Positions 23,651 through 37,058 of a DNA stretch of 64,000 nt are shown one piece after another; position 1 is the stretch's first letter, and every line of letters starts with the position of its first letter. Source of the stretch: Nepenthes gracilis (lineage: Eukaryota > Streptophyta > Magnoliopsida > Caryophyllales > Nepenthaceae); NCBI GenBank assembly GCA_033239525.1, contig BSYO01000030.1, forward strand, positions 10,747,030-10,811,029. Reading direction: 5' to 3'. A program made the translations under genes and the position numbers. Under the pieces are notes generated by a model. It saw nothing but the letters and a program-made list of their open reading frames with translations. It was not told where the DNA came from and made no database searches.

Positions 23651-26600
23651 ATGGCGGAATACTCATACGAAGACGCCATTGCCGGACTGAATAAGCTCCT
23701 CAGGTACTGTCCTCCCTGTCTGTCTCCTTGATCGCTACACCATCCGTAATTTCGCCATCAGCATATGTCCTTGATTGTCATTTAACAAAACACCTACGCG
23801 CATTGAGGGGGTGTAGCTGGTCACATGAGGGCCCACACACCCTCTGGCTCCGATCTGCGTGCACAGTGCAAGTGGGCCACCCGATCTGACGGTCGTTAGG
23901 TGCTTTGCAGTCTCTGCTAAAGATTTTTTAGTATATTTGGTGTTACAGAGAGTCAATTTTTTAGTTATTTTTAAATTATATTAATAATATAATATTTTAT
24001 TTATTTATTAATGTTGATATATTTATAGAAAAAATTAATTAATAAATATTAGGTTATTTATAATTATTTTAATAATGACTAAAATGCATCTATTAATCAT
24101 TTTTCTTCTGGGTAATGTTAACGTGGAGCTACACCTCCTTTTACTGCCTGGATCATCAGTGAGAATGGCAACCTTCAACCCGCGGCAGCAGCGAAGATCA
24201 AGCAGATGACGGCGGAATTTGAGTCTGCTGAAAGCAAAGGGTTTGATCCCGTGGAGAGAATAAAATCTGGGTTCGTCAGATTCAAGGCTGAGAAATATGG
24301 GTAAGTTCGAATCTTTTATGTAAGTATGATTTGATATTAAAATAAAATAATATAATAATTCAATAATTATTTCATATTTATAAAAAATGGGATTAGAGTA
24401 TAACAAAATAGGCATTTGGTTGTTTGATTTGCTGAATGAAATAGGTAATTATTTTCATAATAGTTGTTGGTACATGAGTTAGGGGAAACATGTGAGATAA
24501 CTTTAGTGATTAAAGTGAGATAGCTATTTCAAATAATAAAATAGCTAATTTTATTTGTGACAAAAGAAAAATAAAAGGGAAGCACTTTTTTCATATAGAT
24601 CTCTTTTCTGTAGACCACTGTGATTAAAAGTGAATTAGTGTTTTCTTAACTAAGCTCAGGTACACTTGGATTGCTTTCTGACATATTTACTAAACGAAGT
24701 AAATAACTATTTCCTTGACTAAGTTGAGCTTAATTTATGCTTCTTGTCCACGGAAGGTTCCAACACAGCAGAGATCTTACAGCATTTTGATGACTTTGTC
24801 TGTATTATTGCTGAAACCGTACACTGTCGATTTCCATCTTACAATTCAAGACAAAATATTTCATTGGGTTTTAGTGAAAATGTCAGAGTTACTGCAAAAC
24901 AGATAGTTTAATCATACTCAAAAAGGTTAAACTTCTGCAGAGAAACACGTACTAGTAGTCCAATGATGGAAGTGTCACCGTGGCCTTCCTTTCTAATGGG
25001 GGAATATGCCTCTAGAATTTCACGTTTTAAGTACCAAAAAAGACCCTTTCCAAGGTACAATATTACCCTGTTCATTCCCCTTCACCCCAAAGTTGCTGGG
25101 GAGGATAAAAGTGTCGTGAAAGTGTGGAAAAGTGAAAAGGCCCTGCTTTTTCAAGTGGAATATAAAATGCACATATTTGATGAATTGTAGAAGCTTTATG
25201 AAATTTAAAAGTTAAATGATCTGACAGAGGCAGTAAAGACATCCCTAATGCGTTATTTTTTGCCCATTTCAGGAAGAATCCTGCTTTGTACAGTGAACTT
25301 GCCAAAGGTCAGAGCCCCAAGGTAAGAATTACATCTAAAACCCTTTTTATCTTTAAATTTTTTATAAACTATTTAATAATAGATGATTATATTTTAATAA
25401 ATTTTTTAAAATATTAATTAAAATTAATTCTTTTAAAATAAAATAAATTATAATTATTTATTTATCGTGGAGGATTTTTTTGAACTCTATCTCATAATTT
25501 TTCTTTCATTTAAAAAAACAAAATCCACATAAATTTTTAGTATATTGTACTTATTTTATTTTTTAATTATATTGTATTTAGTTTTTATTTTCTATTCTCA
25601 GTTAGGAACTAAAATTACATTTCACCCAGTGACCTAGAGGGTTCATTGGCTTTTGGAGGATACTTTAGTAGCTATATTGATTTGTAGTATATCGTAGTTT
25701 TATGCAATATTACTTAAACAAATAATAATTATATAATATTTAGTTTTACAAAGTCTTTATTCAATAATGGAGATAAAAGATATACTAAGTACAAAGAACA
25801 TATAGGTATACCTTCACTGGAGGAAAAGTAGGATAAATGGCACAGAGTGCTGAGGCACAATTACAAATAGGAAGAGGCATATAGAAGAAAATCAAAAAAA
25901 AAAACAAAAAAAGGTTTGGTGTCAAAATAAAAAGCAAGGATAATTAGGGACAATCCCGAACAATAAAGAATGGGAATAGAAGAAACAAAATAAAATAAAA
26001 CACTTAGAAGAAGCAAAACAAAATAAATTATACATACCCTGAAAGGCCAAAAAACAAAGCAAACAAAATACAAGAAATTGAGAGGATCTCAGACCGCAGA
26101 CAAATAAAAATTTTATTATATACACTTTTTCTAATTAGAAATTTTTAGATAATGCAAGCTGTTTTTTTATAATCAAATAACACTGTTGGATTGAACAAAC
26201 AATAGTTCCAGTCATTCAATATATTAGTAGTATACAATCCTTGCAATGGCGAGTCTAACTGCACAGTGAAAGGCACTTGTCATTTTTATTTAATTTCAGT
26301 CCACTAAACTAAATCATTCTATTGTCAGTATTTTTTTTTACATTTTTAACTTTCATAATATCTTATCATTTTAACCAAACATAACACATTTTTAATTTAC
26401 TTAACTTTTATACTATTATACAAATTTACCCAAATGAGACTAAACATGCCATAAGGCTATGACATTGCAAGAATAGAAAATAGTTCAATAATACTATTTA
26501 TTGATTAATTCGTTGTTTTTCTTTGGTTTTTTCAAAATTGGAATTGCAGTTCTTGGTATTTGCCTGCTCAGATTCGCGCGTTTGCCCTTCCCATATCTTG

Positions 26601-29600
26601 GATTTCCAGCCAGGGGAGGCGTTTATGGTCCGAAACATTGCTAACATGGTTCCACCTTATGATCAGGTTCTTCAAACAACCATTCTAAATTGAATAAGAA
26701 AATACTTCTTTTTTATTAATTGTCATTTAATTCTATTTTTTAAATCTTTAACTTATATTTATCTAATTTATGTTAAATTTATAACAATATTTATGACAAG
26801 ATATAATATAAAGTGTGTATTTTTCTACCTTAATTTTAAGGTCTAATTTTATAGTAATATTTAATTTTCTAAAAATAATATTTTGTAATTTACCATTTAT
26901 AAGTACTATTTAAATTGATTGAATTAGATGAATGTAAATTTAATTTAAAAAATAAAGTTAAAATAATTGGATTAGTTAATTAGATATGTAACATTTATCA
27001 ATGAATATCATATTGTAGTTCTCTACATGGCAAAGATGAATTTGGTATAGAATCTCTTGCTTCTGAAACAAATTTTTCATTATTATTTTTTGGGTATGTA
27101 AGTTTGTCATTATCGCGTTAAGGACGTGAATTTGTTGTCCAGTTAAATAATAAATCACCCTTGCTCGGTTATTGCTGCTTGACTGGTTTTATTATTTCAA
27201 CCGCAGAAAAAGTACTCCGGTGCTGGGGCTGCCATTGAATACGCTGTTCTGCATCTCAAGGTGAATATAATGGCATAAAATATTTAGAAGACTTCTTTAT
27301 ATGTCATCCCGGTGGAAATAGGTTTATAAAATTGAATCCTTTTTGGCTCTTAATCTTCAGTAGTACACTTTCTCTCAACAATATGCTTTGTCCTTTGTGG
27401 TCCCTTTGGCAGCTGAAATTAAACAATATGAATATGAAATTAATATAGTTGAGAATAAATATTATAAAAAAAAATAATGTGAGAATACATATTATATTGT
27501 TTGGTTTGCCCCAAAAATAAATGCTACATAAAAAAATAAGGTGGGAATACCACCATGATAGCTGGATGAGGGGCAAGAATCAACCGTAAAGAACTGTCCG
27601 ATTGACCGACCAGCTCTGCTGGGGGTTGCTAGAGGTGGGACTGACTAGCAACGGGTTGTTGGACGTGTGCCAGCACTGCTGGGGGTTGCCGGAGGGGGGC
27701 CAGTGCTGAGGTGGTCGCCAAAGGTGGGCCGATTCCTGTCGGTACACGGATGAGGCAGTAGGGGGTAGAAGCAGGAGTAGAGACAAATAGGATATAATTA
27801 ATATTTTCAATCATTTAGCAATAATTAAACTCACCTTTTTATATAGAACTGATTAGTATTACTTTTTATAATAATTATTTTCAGTTAATATTTATTCTTA
27901 ATTATTATTTTCTAATCGAAATGAGGTAATGTAAATAATATAAAAATAAATATTATCAATGATATTTATTCCGTGTGAATTTTTCGACTTGCCAATGGAG
28001 ATGCAAATTGGGCATTGATTAACGCATTGTTCTTTTTAACTACAAAATAATGAGAATAGCACGAACAAAAAATTTTTCGTTTGTGATTCTTCTTCTTTAT
28101 TTTGGAAGTGAAAATGAAATGAAAACTTGCTTTAGGTTGAGAATATTGTGGTCATCGGACATAGCTGCTGTGGTGGTATAAAAGGGCTTATGTCGATCCC
28201 GGATGATGGCACCACTTCTACGTAAGTCTTTTCTTCGGTAGTAAAAATCTTTATAAATCTTCACCCATATTATTTTTTATAATAAACAAATATGTGTAGA
28301 TATTATTAAGACATTCTCTATTAACAGATTGTAATATATCTATCACTTTTTAGGTAATCTATTAGTATATATATATATGTATACATGTGTGTGCTTTTGT
28401 GTACGCGCATGTGTATACTCTGGCATTTATGTGCATGTAAATAGAAAGAGAGATGCACTTATTCATAATAGATTTTTGGCATATGAATTGGTTTCTTGTT
28501 TACTTGCCAGGCTTCAAACAGCTGAAAGATGACTAGTATTAATCAAGAGTGACTTAGAGGAATTTTGTTGAGTGATGTAGTATCTCATTCATTTACTTTA
28601 TTTAAGAGGCTCAAACCAGAATAGTTGGATTGATGGGTGCTATATCACCTAAGAATATCCTAAAAATATTCCAAAACAATTTTCTCAATGACCAAATTAG
28701 GAAAAGCTGGACCATGGTTTCTGCCTAGGGTTTTACTTGTCTTGCATTACTTACTGAACTAATACCGGGAGAAAAAAAACAGCAATCATAACAGAGCAAA
28801 GATGACAATAGCTTGCAACACAATGAAAAGATAAAACGAATTCGAACTGTATTAAAAATTTGAGACTAAACAGAAGTCTTTTTAAAATACAAATTAATTC
28901 TCAATTTTATCAAAATTTAAATCTGTCTCTTTTCTAATTCATATAGAATATTTATGTAATTTCCTGTTAATAAATACCAACACTTCTAAGCTCTACATTC
29001 CTCTATTTACTATAGAGTTGTTTAATTCTATGATTAGATATCAATTTTGGGCTCTTTGATTTTGCTTCAACTAATAATCCTCATTGATTATCCATGAACA
29101 TGATCATTCTCATCTTCCTTGGTTGAACCCAATGCATCCGAAATATGCACTCTAAATTGGAAGATGCTATTGCATCACGAACCTGACATGCCATTCTTGA
29201 AGCTGTTTAATCTCTGTTTGCATAAGATTTGTGGTTTGATTAGTTCGCTTTTGACTATTCCGTATCACTCCTTTGTGACCTGGGTATATCTTTTTTCCAG
29301 TCACATATCTCATGCTGTTGTCTGTTTCTTAGCATTCAAAAATCTGCCTGTTTGTGCCTTAAAATTACAAATCAAGTGATGAAAGTTATACACAATAGAG
29401 AATGCACTCACAGTTTTCTTTTTGCCATTGGTCTGATGACTTTCAGTGACTTCATTGAAGATTGGGTTAAGATCTGTCTACCTGCAAAGTCGACCGTGAA
29501 ATCAGAATGTGGAAGTTTGGAGTTTGCAAAGCAGTGCACAAACTGTGAGAAGGTGAGTTCATATCAATACAATATCAAACTACCTTTTAAGGGATTGATA

Positions 29601-29980
29601 CGTATAATCAACATTAATCATACCATAAATTTACAATAGTTTTATCAAAAACTGATGATATAATACCTATTATGTGAGCCAACAAAAATAGAACATGAAA
29701 CAACTCAATAAATGCACATATAGAGCAACGTTCTTAACCTAATGGATTGGGAAAACTTGAGATAAGGCCTTCAAAATGATTTAAAAGAGGCACAATTATG
29801 TGATAATTGATGCAGGAGGCGGTCAATGTATCGTTGGGAAATTTGTTGACATATCCATTCGTGAGAGAAAGGGCAATGAAGAAGACACTGGCCCTGAAGG
29901 GTGCACATTATGATTTTGTGAAGGGATCTTTTGAGCTGTGGAATCTCGACTGCGGCATCTCGCCCACAGTTTCTGTATGA
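23651..29980 (+). CDS. BCA: Beta-carbonic anhydrase, intact, eight coding exons
   Basis: Interconverts CO2 and bicarbonate with zinc. Coding exons: 23,651-23,703; 24,160-24,300; 25,273-25,321; 26,550-26,666; 27,207-27,260; 28,136-28,221; 29,447-29,552; 29,816-29,980. All seven introns are GT-AG, and together they give 771 nt, 256 aa, without a stop. The start is '[17 protein letters not shown]', with no transit peptide, like the shorter cytosolic plant isoforms (Arabidopsis BCA2-4 group). The active site is complete: '[13 protein letters not shown]' gives zinc ligand C87 and the D89-R91 pair, and 'VIGHSCCGG' gives zinc ligands H147 and C150. The conserved '[17 protein letters not shown]' and '[16 protein letters not shown]' blocks are present. 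The C-terminus ends 'GISPTVSV'. Length and exon order fit the plant family. The exact paralogue is not decided. Confidence 0.97.
25830..26201. other. Intron 3 segment absent from the duplicated copy
   Basis: Copy 1 reads 'ggaggaaaag', then about 370 bp, then 'ttccagtcattc'. Copy 2 (61,600-61,625) joins the two directly. It is either an insertion here or a deletion there. The segment is A-rich, with an A-run near 25,890, and has no recognised coding content. Confidence 0.7.
27420..27960. repeat. GC-rich repeat block inside carbonic anhydrase intron 5
   Basis: A GC-rich core (27,590-27,745) sits in AT-rich intron. It contains 'cagctctgctgggggttgc' at 27,611 and 'cagcactgctgggggttgc' at 27,671 (period 60), with a weaker third unit near 27,701. 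The flanks carry related inverted words ('gaataaatatta' at 27,450 and its complement near 27,890), suggesting a small transposon, possibly a MITE. The open frames in it are compositional. Confidence 0.45.
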
Positions 29981-30077
29981 GAAAACTCCATCGCTAAGCA
30001 TTGAACTTCTAATTTCATAAAGCAGTTTCTGTTGTTTGCATGCCATAGAGTGGATATACAGACAACATCAAGAAGGA

Positions 30078-30083
30078 AATAAA
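30078..30083 (+). terminator. Candidate poly(A) signal of carbonic anhydrase
   Basis: AATAAA 98 bp after the stop codon, followed by a T/G-rich stretch (30,084-30,120). Typical for a plant 3' UTR, but plant signals are loose. Confidence 0.45.
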
Positions 30084-30129
30084 TTGTAGGTTGGTGAATA
30101 TTTTGCATGGTTTTATGGCTTAAATCTAT

Positions 30130-33100
30130 GTTTTGTTGAGTTCATTGCGAAAACTTGATGCTTACATGGAAAATTGATTTGATCTGAACCCTTTAAAAAT
30201 CCGTATTCGAGCGTGATCAAAAACTTTAAACTAATTTTTCACTCACTAGAAATAAAAAATAAGAGGTGAGAGGGCCTTCAAGAGGATTCTTTTAGGGTTC
30301 ACTTCGATATTTAAATCAATAAAATATTTCAGAATAATAGTCAAAATAAATAAAAAGCAGTAATATAGCCGGGGAGAGAATTACTGGGCTTAATATATCG
30401 AATATGGAGTTTGAGACTTGTTCAAGTCACGTGGTCCTTTTAAGAGATATAAGAATCTCATCATCCATACCTTCTGTCCCTTTAGGTCCATCCAGGCCTT
30501 AGATCTGGGATGGGCCTATCCAGGCTTATGGATGATGTGGTTTGAATATCTTGTCAGGTTAATACCAGTGAAGCCACGGTCAAGTTGATGGTCAGCAGAA
30601 CAACATTTGGCTAGCTGCCATCTAGCGGGGGCACAGGTGGGTGGCACAAGCAAGTGGCAGCCACGAGGAGTTGGTTGTCGGCTCTAGTTTGGGTGACAAT
30701 CAGGTGGCGCCATCTTGGCGCATGCACCTGGTGGTGGCAGTAGCCCTGGGGTGGGCGCAGACGCCGGTAGCAATGCCATCCAACAGGGGCAAGCTGGTCG
30801 ACGTTGGGAGCTAGCATGGGTAGTGCCATCCAGCAATATCAAGCCGTAGCAAGACCTAGAGTGGTGTAGCAGTAGGCGTGACAATGGTCCCAAGCAAAGG
30901 AATTGGATAGGTGGCGACATAGCTTATCAGTAGCGCGGCGGCCCCAGGGTCTTGCCTAGGTAACCACCCCCTTCTCTCTCTCCCCTGGCCTCTTCTACTA
31001 GACTTAGTTTGTCAAGCTTCCTTAGGTCTATTCTTTTCCAACCTCAATTATTTTTTAATAGAGGAGGGTTGGAAAAGTCTTAATAATAAAGTAATAAAAA
31101 AATCTTAATAGTTAAGTAATATCTTGCTATTTGGTGGACAATGTAGCTGGAGCCTCCCAATTGATCTATCTATATGGAACCTTATGACTAACTGGGCAAC
31201 CCATGTGGGGGCTCCTCATTGGTCTACCCATACAAAACTTTGTGATTGGTTGAATAATATAAACAGAGGTTTTTAATTGGCTCATTCATTCAGGATCTAC
31301 CTTTAGTCGCTTATTTACTAATTTAGGTCCATAATTTTTTTTCCCATTGGGTTATTTTTTTTACCTCTGATTCTTGCATTTTTTTTTTTTTCATTTGAGT
31401 CGGCTACCATAAAATTACTTTAATGGGACCCAATACAACTAATTTTGGATTAATGTTTCTATTGTGTCCTTCTAGTTTAAGACATGGAATGCTGAAACCT
31501 TAAGCTTAGGCATAATAAGATGTACTCCATGATTTCGAACTAGAGAAAAAAAAAATCTTATCGTAATAATAAAGTTATTGCAGTGTGAAGTGGTGGTTAT
31601 AGGTTTAAGTCATGATAGCTTTTTCTTACATAATGCAAGGTGAGCCAGAGTGAAGGGCGACGAAGGAAGACGAACGTGAACTTTAATAGGTAAAATAAAT
31701 ATGTAAGATAGATTCAAAATAGTCTGATTATTTTCTATAGCTAACACATCACAAATCCCTAAGTTACTTTGTACTCTTTAGAGTATAGAACATCTTCTTG
31801 GTCTTCACCAAACCCTTTACATAATGTATGAATTAAAGAAATTACACTTTTTTTTTAGTCTAATTCCAAAAGATTATATTTCTTATTTGGATTGAAATTT
31901 AAATAATGAATAAATATTCATATGGAAAAATATTTACTGTTTGAGAGACTAATAAGGTCCAAGTTGATGATTAACAACTTTGTGATGACATAGCTACTAA
32001 TTATGATGGCTTGACAAATTTTGATGAATTAGTAAGTGGATTTGAAAATTAACATTTAATCACTTTAAACTAAAAAGGAATTGCATGATGAGAGCTCCTT
32101 TAAGATAATTCAACCTTCCATTACTCAATCACATTAACTAGGTAATGTGTTAGGAAATAGGGTAGGATTAAATGTGATTTAAGTGTATCTTGTTGGATGA
32201 GATTCTAGCCTCATCTTATAAATTAATGTTAACTTTTTTTTTTTTAATTATCTTGAGTATTAGTATTTACTTGTATCCAAGAGCTTCCAAAAGAAACTCT
32301 CATTTTCTAATTTGGTAGATTTTAAGTCTTATTTTTTTTTATTGTAACTGATAAATTTCGCTTCTAATTTATTTTGATATTTTCACCGGTTTTAATTTCC
32401 TCACAAAAATTTCTTTTCCATTTTATCATATATCACAGGTGAAAATAGCTAAAGTTACGGAAGAGTGGTTATAAAAAATCAGATTGACAGTGTACTTGAT
32501 AAGTACTTATCAAATTGTAGCAACCGAATTCTCTATGTGATGTTTGTTGAGATTCGGTTAAAGTACATATAACTGGTACAGTGAAATAAATATAATCTAT
32601 TTGTTAAATATTAACAATTAAATATTTGAGTATAAAAAATATAATATTATGTAATAATTTTTAATATGAAAATTTTTTTCAATTTAAATAAAAAATTATT
32701 AAGTAAATTTTAAATAAATTTACTATAAAATAGTGTCCCTTTGAGAGTTTCCCACTTCAACTGAATGAGGAATGATCGAACATAACCTTAACACACCTAA
32801 TAGCTTATAAAAGAAAAATATAATTAGAATAAGATAAATCAAATGAGAATACATCTTAAAAACTTATTAAAATAGTATATTCGATCTTGATTATGAACAA
32901 AACTCAAATCGAATGTTAGCTAAATGTAAACATTTTTCTTCTTTTTTTTTCTCTCTTATGTGATACTCTTTATGTTGAAATTACTCTTAAAATTGCTATA
33001 CTGTTCACATTACTTATACAGTTGTTACTGCTTTTCTGTCAACCCTAAAATTGTATTAAGTGTGATTTCATAGTAGTCTTGGCGCACATAAGTTCGTCAC

Positions 33101-33280
33101 TTGTAATAAGCATGTTCCCTCACTTGGCAAACCCCACACGTGCCCTTTAGATGGTTGTTCCATTGGAATTTGTGCATAGAAACCTCTCGATATGTATTAG
33201 GTACACTGATTCTGTCCCAAAATATACAACCATTAATAATATGCCTATTGGGCATAAAAACCTCTTTTTAACTAAAAATA
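30130..33280. other. Intergenic DNA downstream of carbonic anhydrase
   Basis: Mostly AT-rich. A GC-rich island at 30,590-30,970 is built of GTGGC / GGTGG words and resembles in composition the island in intron 5 of the neighbouring gene. It may be the CT/GC-rich leader of an old LTR. No gene recognised. Confidence 0.5.
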
Positions 33281-33289
33281 CCTCTTGTT

Positions 33290-33610
33290 CAAATACACAT
33301 CGCACGAACCTTGTATGAACTACCAATGAATTTCACCGCTCGACTGATACTCAATTGACACCTAACCGGCATTCGCACAAATCTTATGTAACCTCTAGTG
33401 ATCATTACTACTTAATTGACCTTTGACCAATACTTAGCCAACCTTATCACAAACCTAGTGCATCCTTTAGTAACTATTACCACTTAATTGACCTTCAACC
33501 AATACTTAACTGACATTTACACAAACATTATACAACCCTTTAGTATTATTTGTAATTCGAACAACCCTCTATTAATCCAAGGCCAACATTCATATAAATC
33601 TCGTGTGATC
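33290..33610. repeat. Imperfect tandem repeat, period about 60-72 bp
   Basis: About four decayed units share the order 'acaaa(t/c)cttatgtaac', 'tagt-atcattac' and 'cttaattgacctt-aacc', with the last word starting at 33,351 (variant), 33,411 and 33,483. Non-coding. Confidence 0.65.
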
Positions 33611-33619
33611 ATTACTGGA

Positions 33620-36600
33620 TTTCTCTATTTAAGTGTTTCATTCATAAATATCGCACGTCGTCTATATGGTTTATCCGTTTGTTATGGTACCCACCATAGA
33701 ATAATTAAAAACCCAACAATATTACTGTTGTCGAAAGTGTTTTGGGCGTTCGAACAAAGGTAGGCACGACACGGGTGCTTGGACCATATTCGGATGAGGC
33801 GATAAGGCAACCAGACGATCAGGCACTTAGTTTTTTTTTTTTTTTAATAAAGTTTTGTTATTTTTCTTAAAATATCATCAACTTTATAAAAAAATTACAA
33901 ATTTATATTTCTTTTAAATATATTTGTCATTTCATTACTATAATTCACATAACACAAACCCCCTCTTTGTGGCTTTATTCACACTATACAAATCATCTTT
34001 ATTACTAATTGATGTTATGATTAACAAATATTAAGTAAAGCCTTCGAGTTTTATGGAGTACATGCAAAGATTTTAATTTCTAGATCAATAAGAGTGAAGG
34101 AAGAAGAGGCTGAATATGAGGAAAGAGAAGGAGATTGATGACTATAAATTTTATGATGGATTTAATAAAAGGTATTTTTGAATTAGATAGTAGTAGCAAA
34201 GATGATATAGTGAATTTTAATAATGATTAGAATTAAATTATCTTATACTTATACATATACTAGAACATATATATTGCAGTTTATGTATAGTATTATTTAT
34301 ATATATCTATTTTTAATTATTTTTAATTATTTGAATATTGATTAATATTTTAATAAGGACAATAGACATATAATTTTATTTTAACTTGTGTCTACTCACT
34401 TGTACAAGCACTTAGCACCTTGGATAATACAAAATCTTATTGCCTTAACTCAGCTAGTGTCTTTCACAACACTATCTCATTTATTTTTTGGCAGAACAAA
34501 TAAATAATATGATATTTCAAAAATAAAAAAAAAAAAAAAAAAGACATAGGGAAAATCTCGAGAGGGAAAAGGTATGGGGGACAAATGTCTAATTCGAGTA
34601 GTTTTCTGAAACTTTATATTAAATATGAGTTAAATTCAGATAAAAATTTATTATTATTAAAGTTGTGTCATATTTGATACAATCTAATTACTTAAAGACA
34701 AAAATTAATTGTTTATATCTATAATTTAAATCGAATTGATTTAAATCGGCCAATGAATATTTTTTTTTATTGTTAACTATTTTTATTTAAAAATTTATAT
34801 TTATATAAAAAAATGTCTAAAATGTAAACATTTTCAAAACCTATGGCATTAATTATAAAAAATATAATTTAGTGAAATTATTTTTTTAAAAAAATTTGAT
34901 ACTAATTTAAGAAAAAAATATATATTTATCAGAAATCATATTCAGGCCGAATCAAACTAATCACATGCAACCATGATCATTTTCGGTCTAAAAAATTAAG
35001 TTGGCGTAATACGCAGGCGCGCTCCACTCCCTTTTTTCATTTGGATACGTGGTTACCCTCTATGAGCACCCCCTCCCAAAAAAAAAAAGGTGTATAAAAA
35101 ATAGCAAAAATGGTTGAAAATACTTTTATATTTAAAAGTTGAGTCAATTTCATTCAATAATTATAAATTTTGATTAATTTTATTGATTAAATATGTTGCA
35201 AAATTAGAGATAATCTGATAGTAAATTGGTCATAATTACATTGATGTTAAATTCTATTAATATAAAGCGTGCAAGTAAGCTGTAAAAACAAAGAAACATG
35301 TCAAATTATTTGAATAAGATCCGGCCAGATTACTCATGCTCTGAACTTTTAAATCTGTCAATTTATTTCTGATGCGTTATTGGGTCTGGATAGTTATATG
35401 GATTAGGGGGTCAAAAATTATCCAATCGGTGTGACGCGGGTTTGGTCTTCCTGCGCTCTTAATCTGAATCTTGTACAACACAACAAATATATGGTCAAAG
35501 AATTGGCGGGATTCACTTCCCAATATATTATTCGACGATCAAGTCAATATCTTTCTTTTAAGAAAGAAAAGAGATGATGTAAATATAAATGCGTATAAAA
35601 ATAGTTTTGTAATTTGTGTTTATTGGAAAGCGTCTTAATGAGATAAAGCATGTACTCTTGGAATACTTTTAGATTGTCTTTTTGTTGTATTTCCATTGGC
35701 TCAGCGTCGTCCCCTTTTCCTGTTGGAAAGAAAGGTTTATATAGAAGTTAGAGGAGGGTAATTAACCTTTCCACCCAACTGTCTAAGGAACCATCAGATT
35801 GACAAATAGACATCGTTCGGTTGGCAATTTTCAGTTAGGAACCGAGTCTATTGAGTTAGATAAGAAAAGGAAACCGCTTCGATTGATTAGAGTTGATTCC
35901 GTCTTCTTTCAAGAAGTAATGGCTCGGATAAAATTAACAGGTTTGTCTACCAATTTCGGGTTATATGAGTCAACTGGGTCTCTATTTTTTTTATGGGCCG
36001 AATTCTTTGACAAATTCTCCTTTTGGACCGTTGACAACTATACTCATTAATTTTAAAAAAATTTGATAAATACTCCTAATTATAGTCAATTTTTTTATAT
36101 TTTTAAAACCCGACATTATCTTCAAAAAATTACATAAAAAATAAAATATGTACATTAAAATATCTAAAAATATAAAAATACATCATATTTCTAAATCAAT
36201 ATTCAATAAGAATTTATATTTACAAAATATTAAACTCTATTCAGCCCATCATGGTCTCCCTAACCCTATTCTTGACCAAAAAAAAGTTTTAAAAATCCTT
36301 AAATATTAAAGATCCATCTATTATGATCCTAAATATTAAGTATTTCTATAAAATTTCATACAAGATCCATTTCAATTAACTATAACATGAAGTCCCAAAT
36401 TTATACGCCAATGATAAATTTAGAAACTAACCTAAAACTACCGAGCAATAGATCAATAATTTAATGATATCATCTGGAACATATTGCCATATTATAGTTG
36501 TTAACTTTTAAATGAATATGCCAAAGTGAAAAGTTTATTAATCCTTGAGAAGATGAATTAACCACACCACTGTTTACTAAAACTATATATATATAAATTA

Positions 36601-36699
36601 GTCCCCAACGCATCCCATATATCCTTGCATTCCATACTCTATATAACAAACATCATCAAATCAATTCTCATATGAGCAATGACCCATGTAATTAAAGTT
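33620..36699. other. AT-rich intergenic DNA
   Basis: Contains long homopolymer runs (33,831-33,845 T; 34,526-34,542 A; 35,080-35,090 A). One 83-codon frame at 35,799-36,050 (+) has a more balanced composition ('NFQLGTESIELDKKRKPLRL') than its surroundings. I do not recognise it and see no promoter or splice context, so it is not called as a gene. Confidence 0.5.
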
Positions 36700-36705
36700 C
36701 TAAAC

Positions 36706-36977
36706 TGTTTGGTAAGGACACTTTGGAGTTGGATGCTGTTATTGCTTCCTTACTCATGAATGAGTCAAGGAGGTCACAAGGGGCCTCGACGTCTGAGGTA
36801 CTTGTGACCGAATCCAGAGGAAGGAGCAGAGGCCGTGGTCAGAAACAGGGTGAGAAAGCTCGCAGCAAGTCAAGATCGAGGTATCAAAACCTTGAATGTC
36901 ACCATTGTGGTAAGAAAGGCCACATTAAAAGGCATTGTTTCAAATGGTTAAAAAAATACTTAAAAGGAGAAAGGTGA
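36706..36977 (+). pseudogene. Copia gag C-terminus with CCHC zinc knuckle
   Basis: Starts in 'LFGKDTLELDAVIASLLMNE', passes a basic RS/RG-rich linker and reaches an intact zinc knuckle 'CHHCGKKGHIKRHC' (C-x2-C-x4-H-x4-C) that binds RNA. The N-terminal capsid part is absent. The frame ends at 36,977. Confidence 0.9.
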
Positions 36978-37058
36978 CAAAGTGGACGGAAGAGGAAAAG
37001 TCCTCCGTCTCGGTTGTAATAAAGCCAGGCGGTCTCCTGGCCGACAAGTGAAGGAGAC

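Larger units (their letters stand above)
21609..26455 (+). repeat. Segmental duplication, copy 1 (carbonic anhydrase 5' region)
   Basis: From about 21,609 to 26,455 this DNA matches 51,205-61,842 in the same order, allowing for insertions in the second copy. Anchors include 'gtatcttgg' (21,634 / 51,227), 'ggtttgaaatttatc' (21,689 / 51,278), 'cagtctcctccat' (23,137 / 52,670), exons 1-3 and 'cacccagtgacct'. The duplicated unit holds upstream DNA, promoter, 5' leader, exons 1-3 and part of intron 3. Confidence 0.92.

Noticed and set aside
36600..36700. 5' LTR of the TNT1-like element
   Set aside because: No sequence resembling 40,164-40,773 precedes the gag fragment; the element is 5'-truncated.
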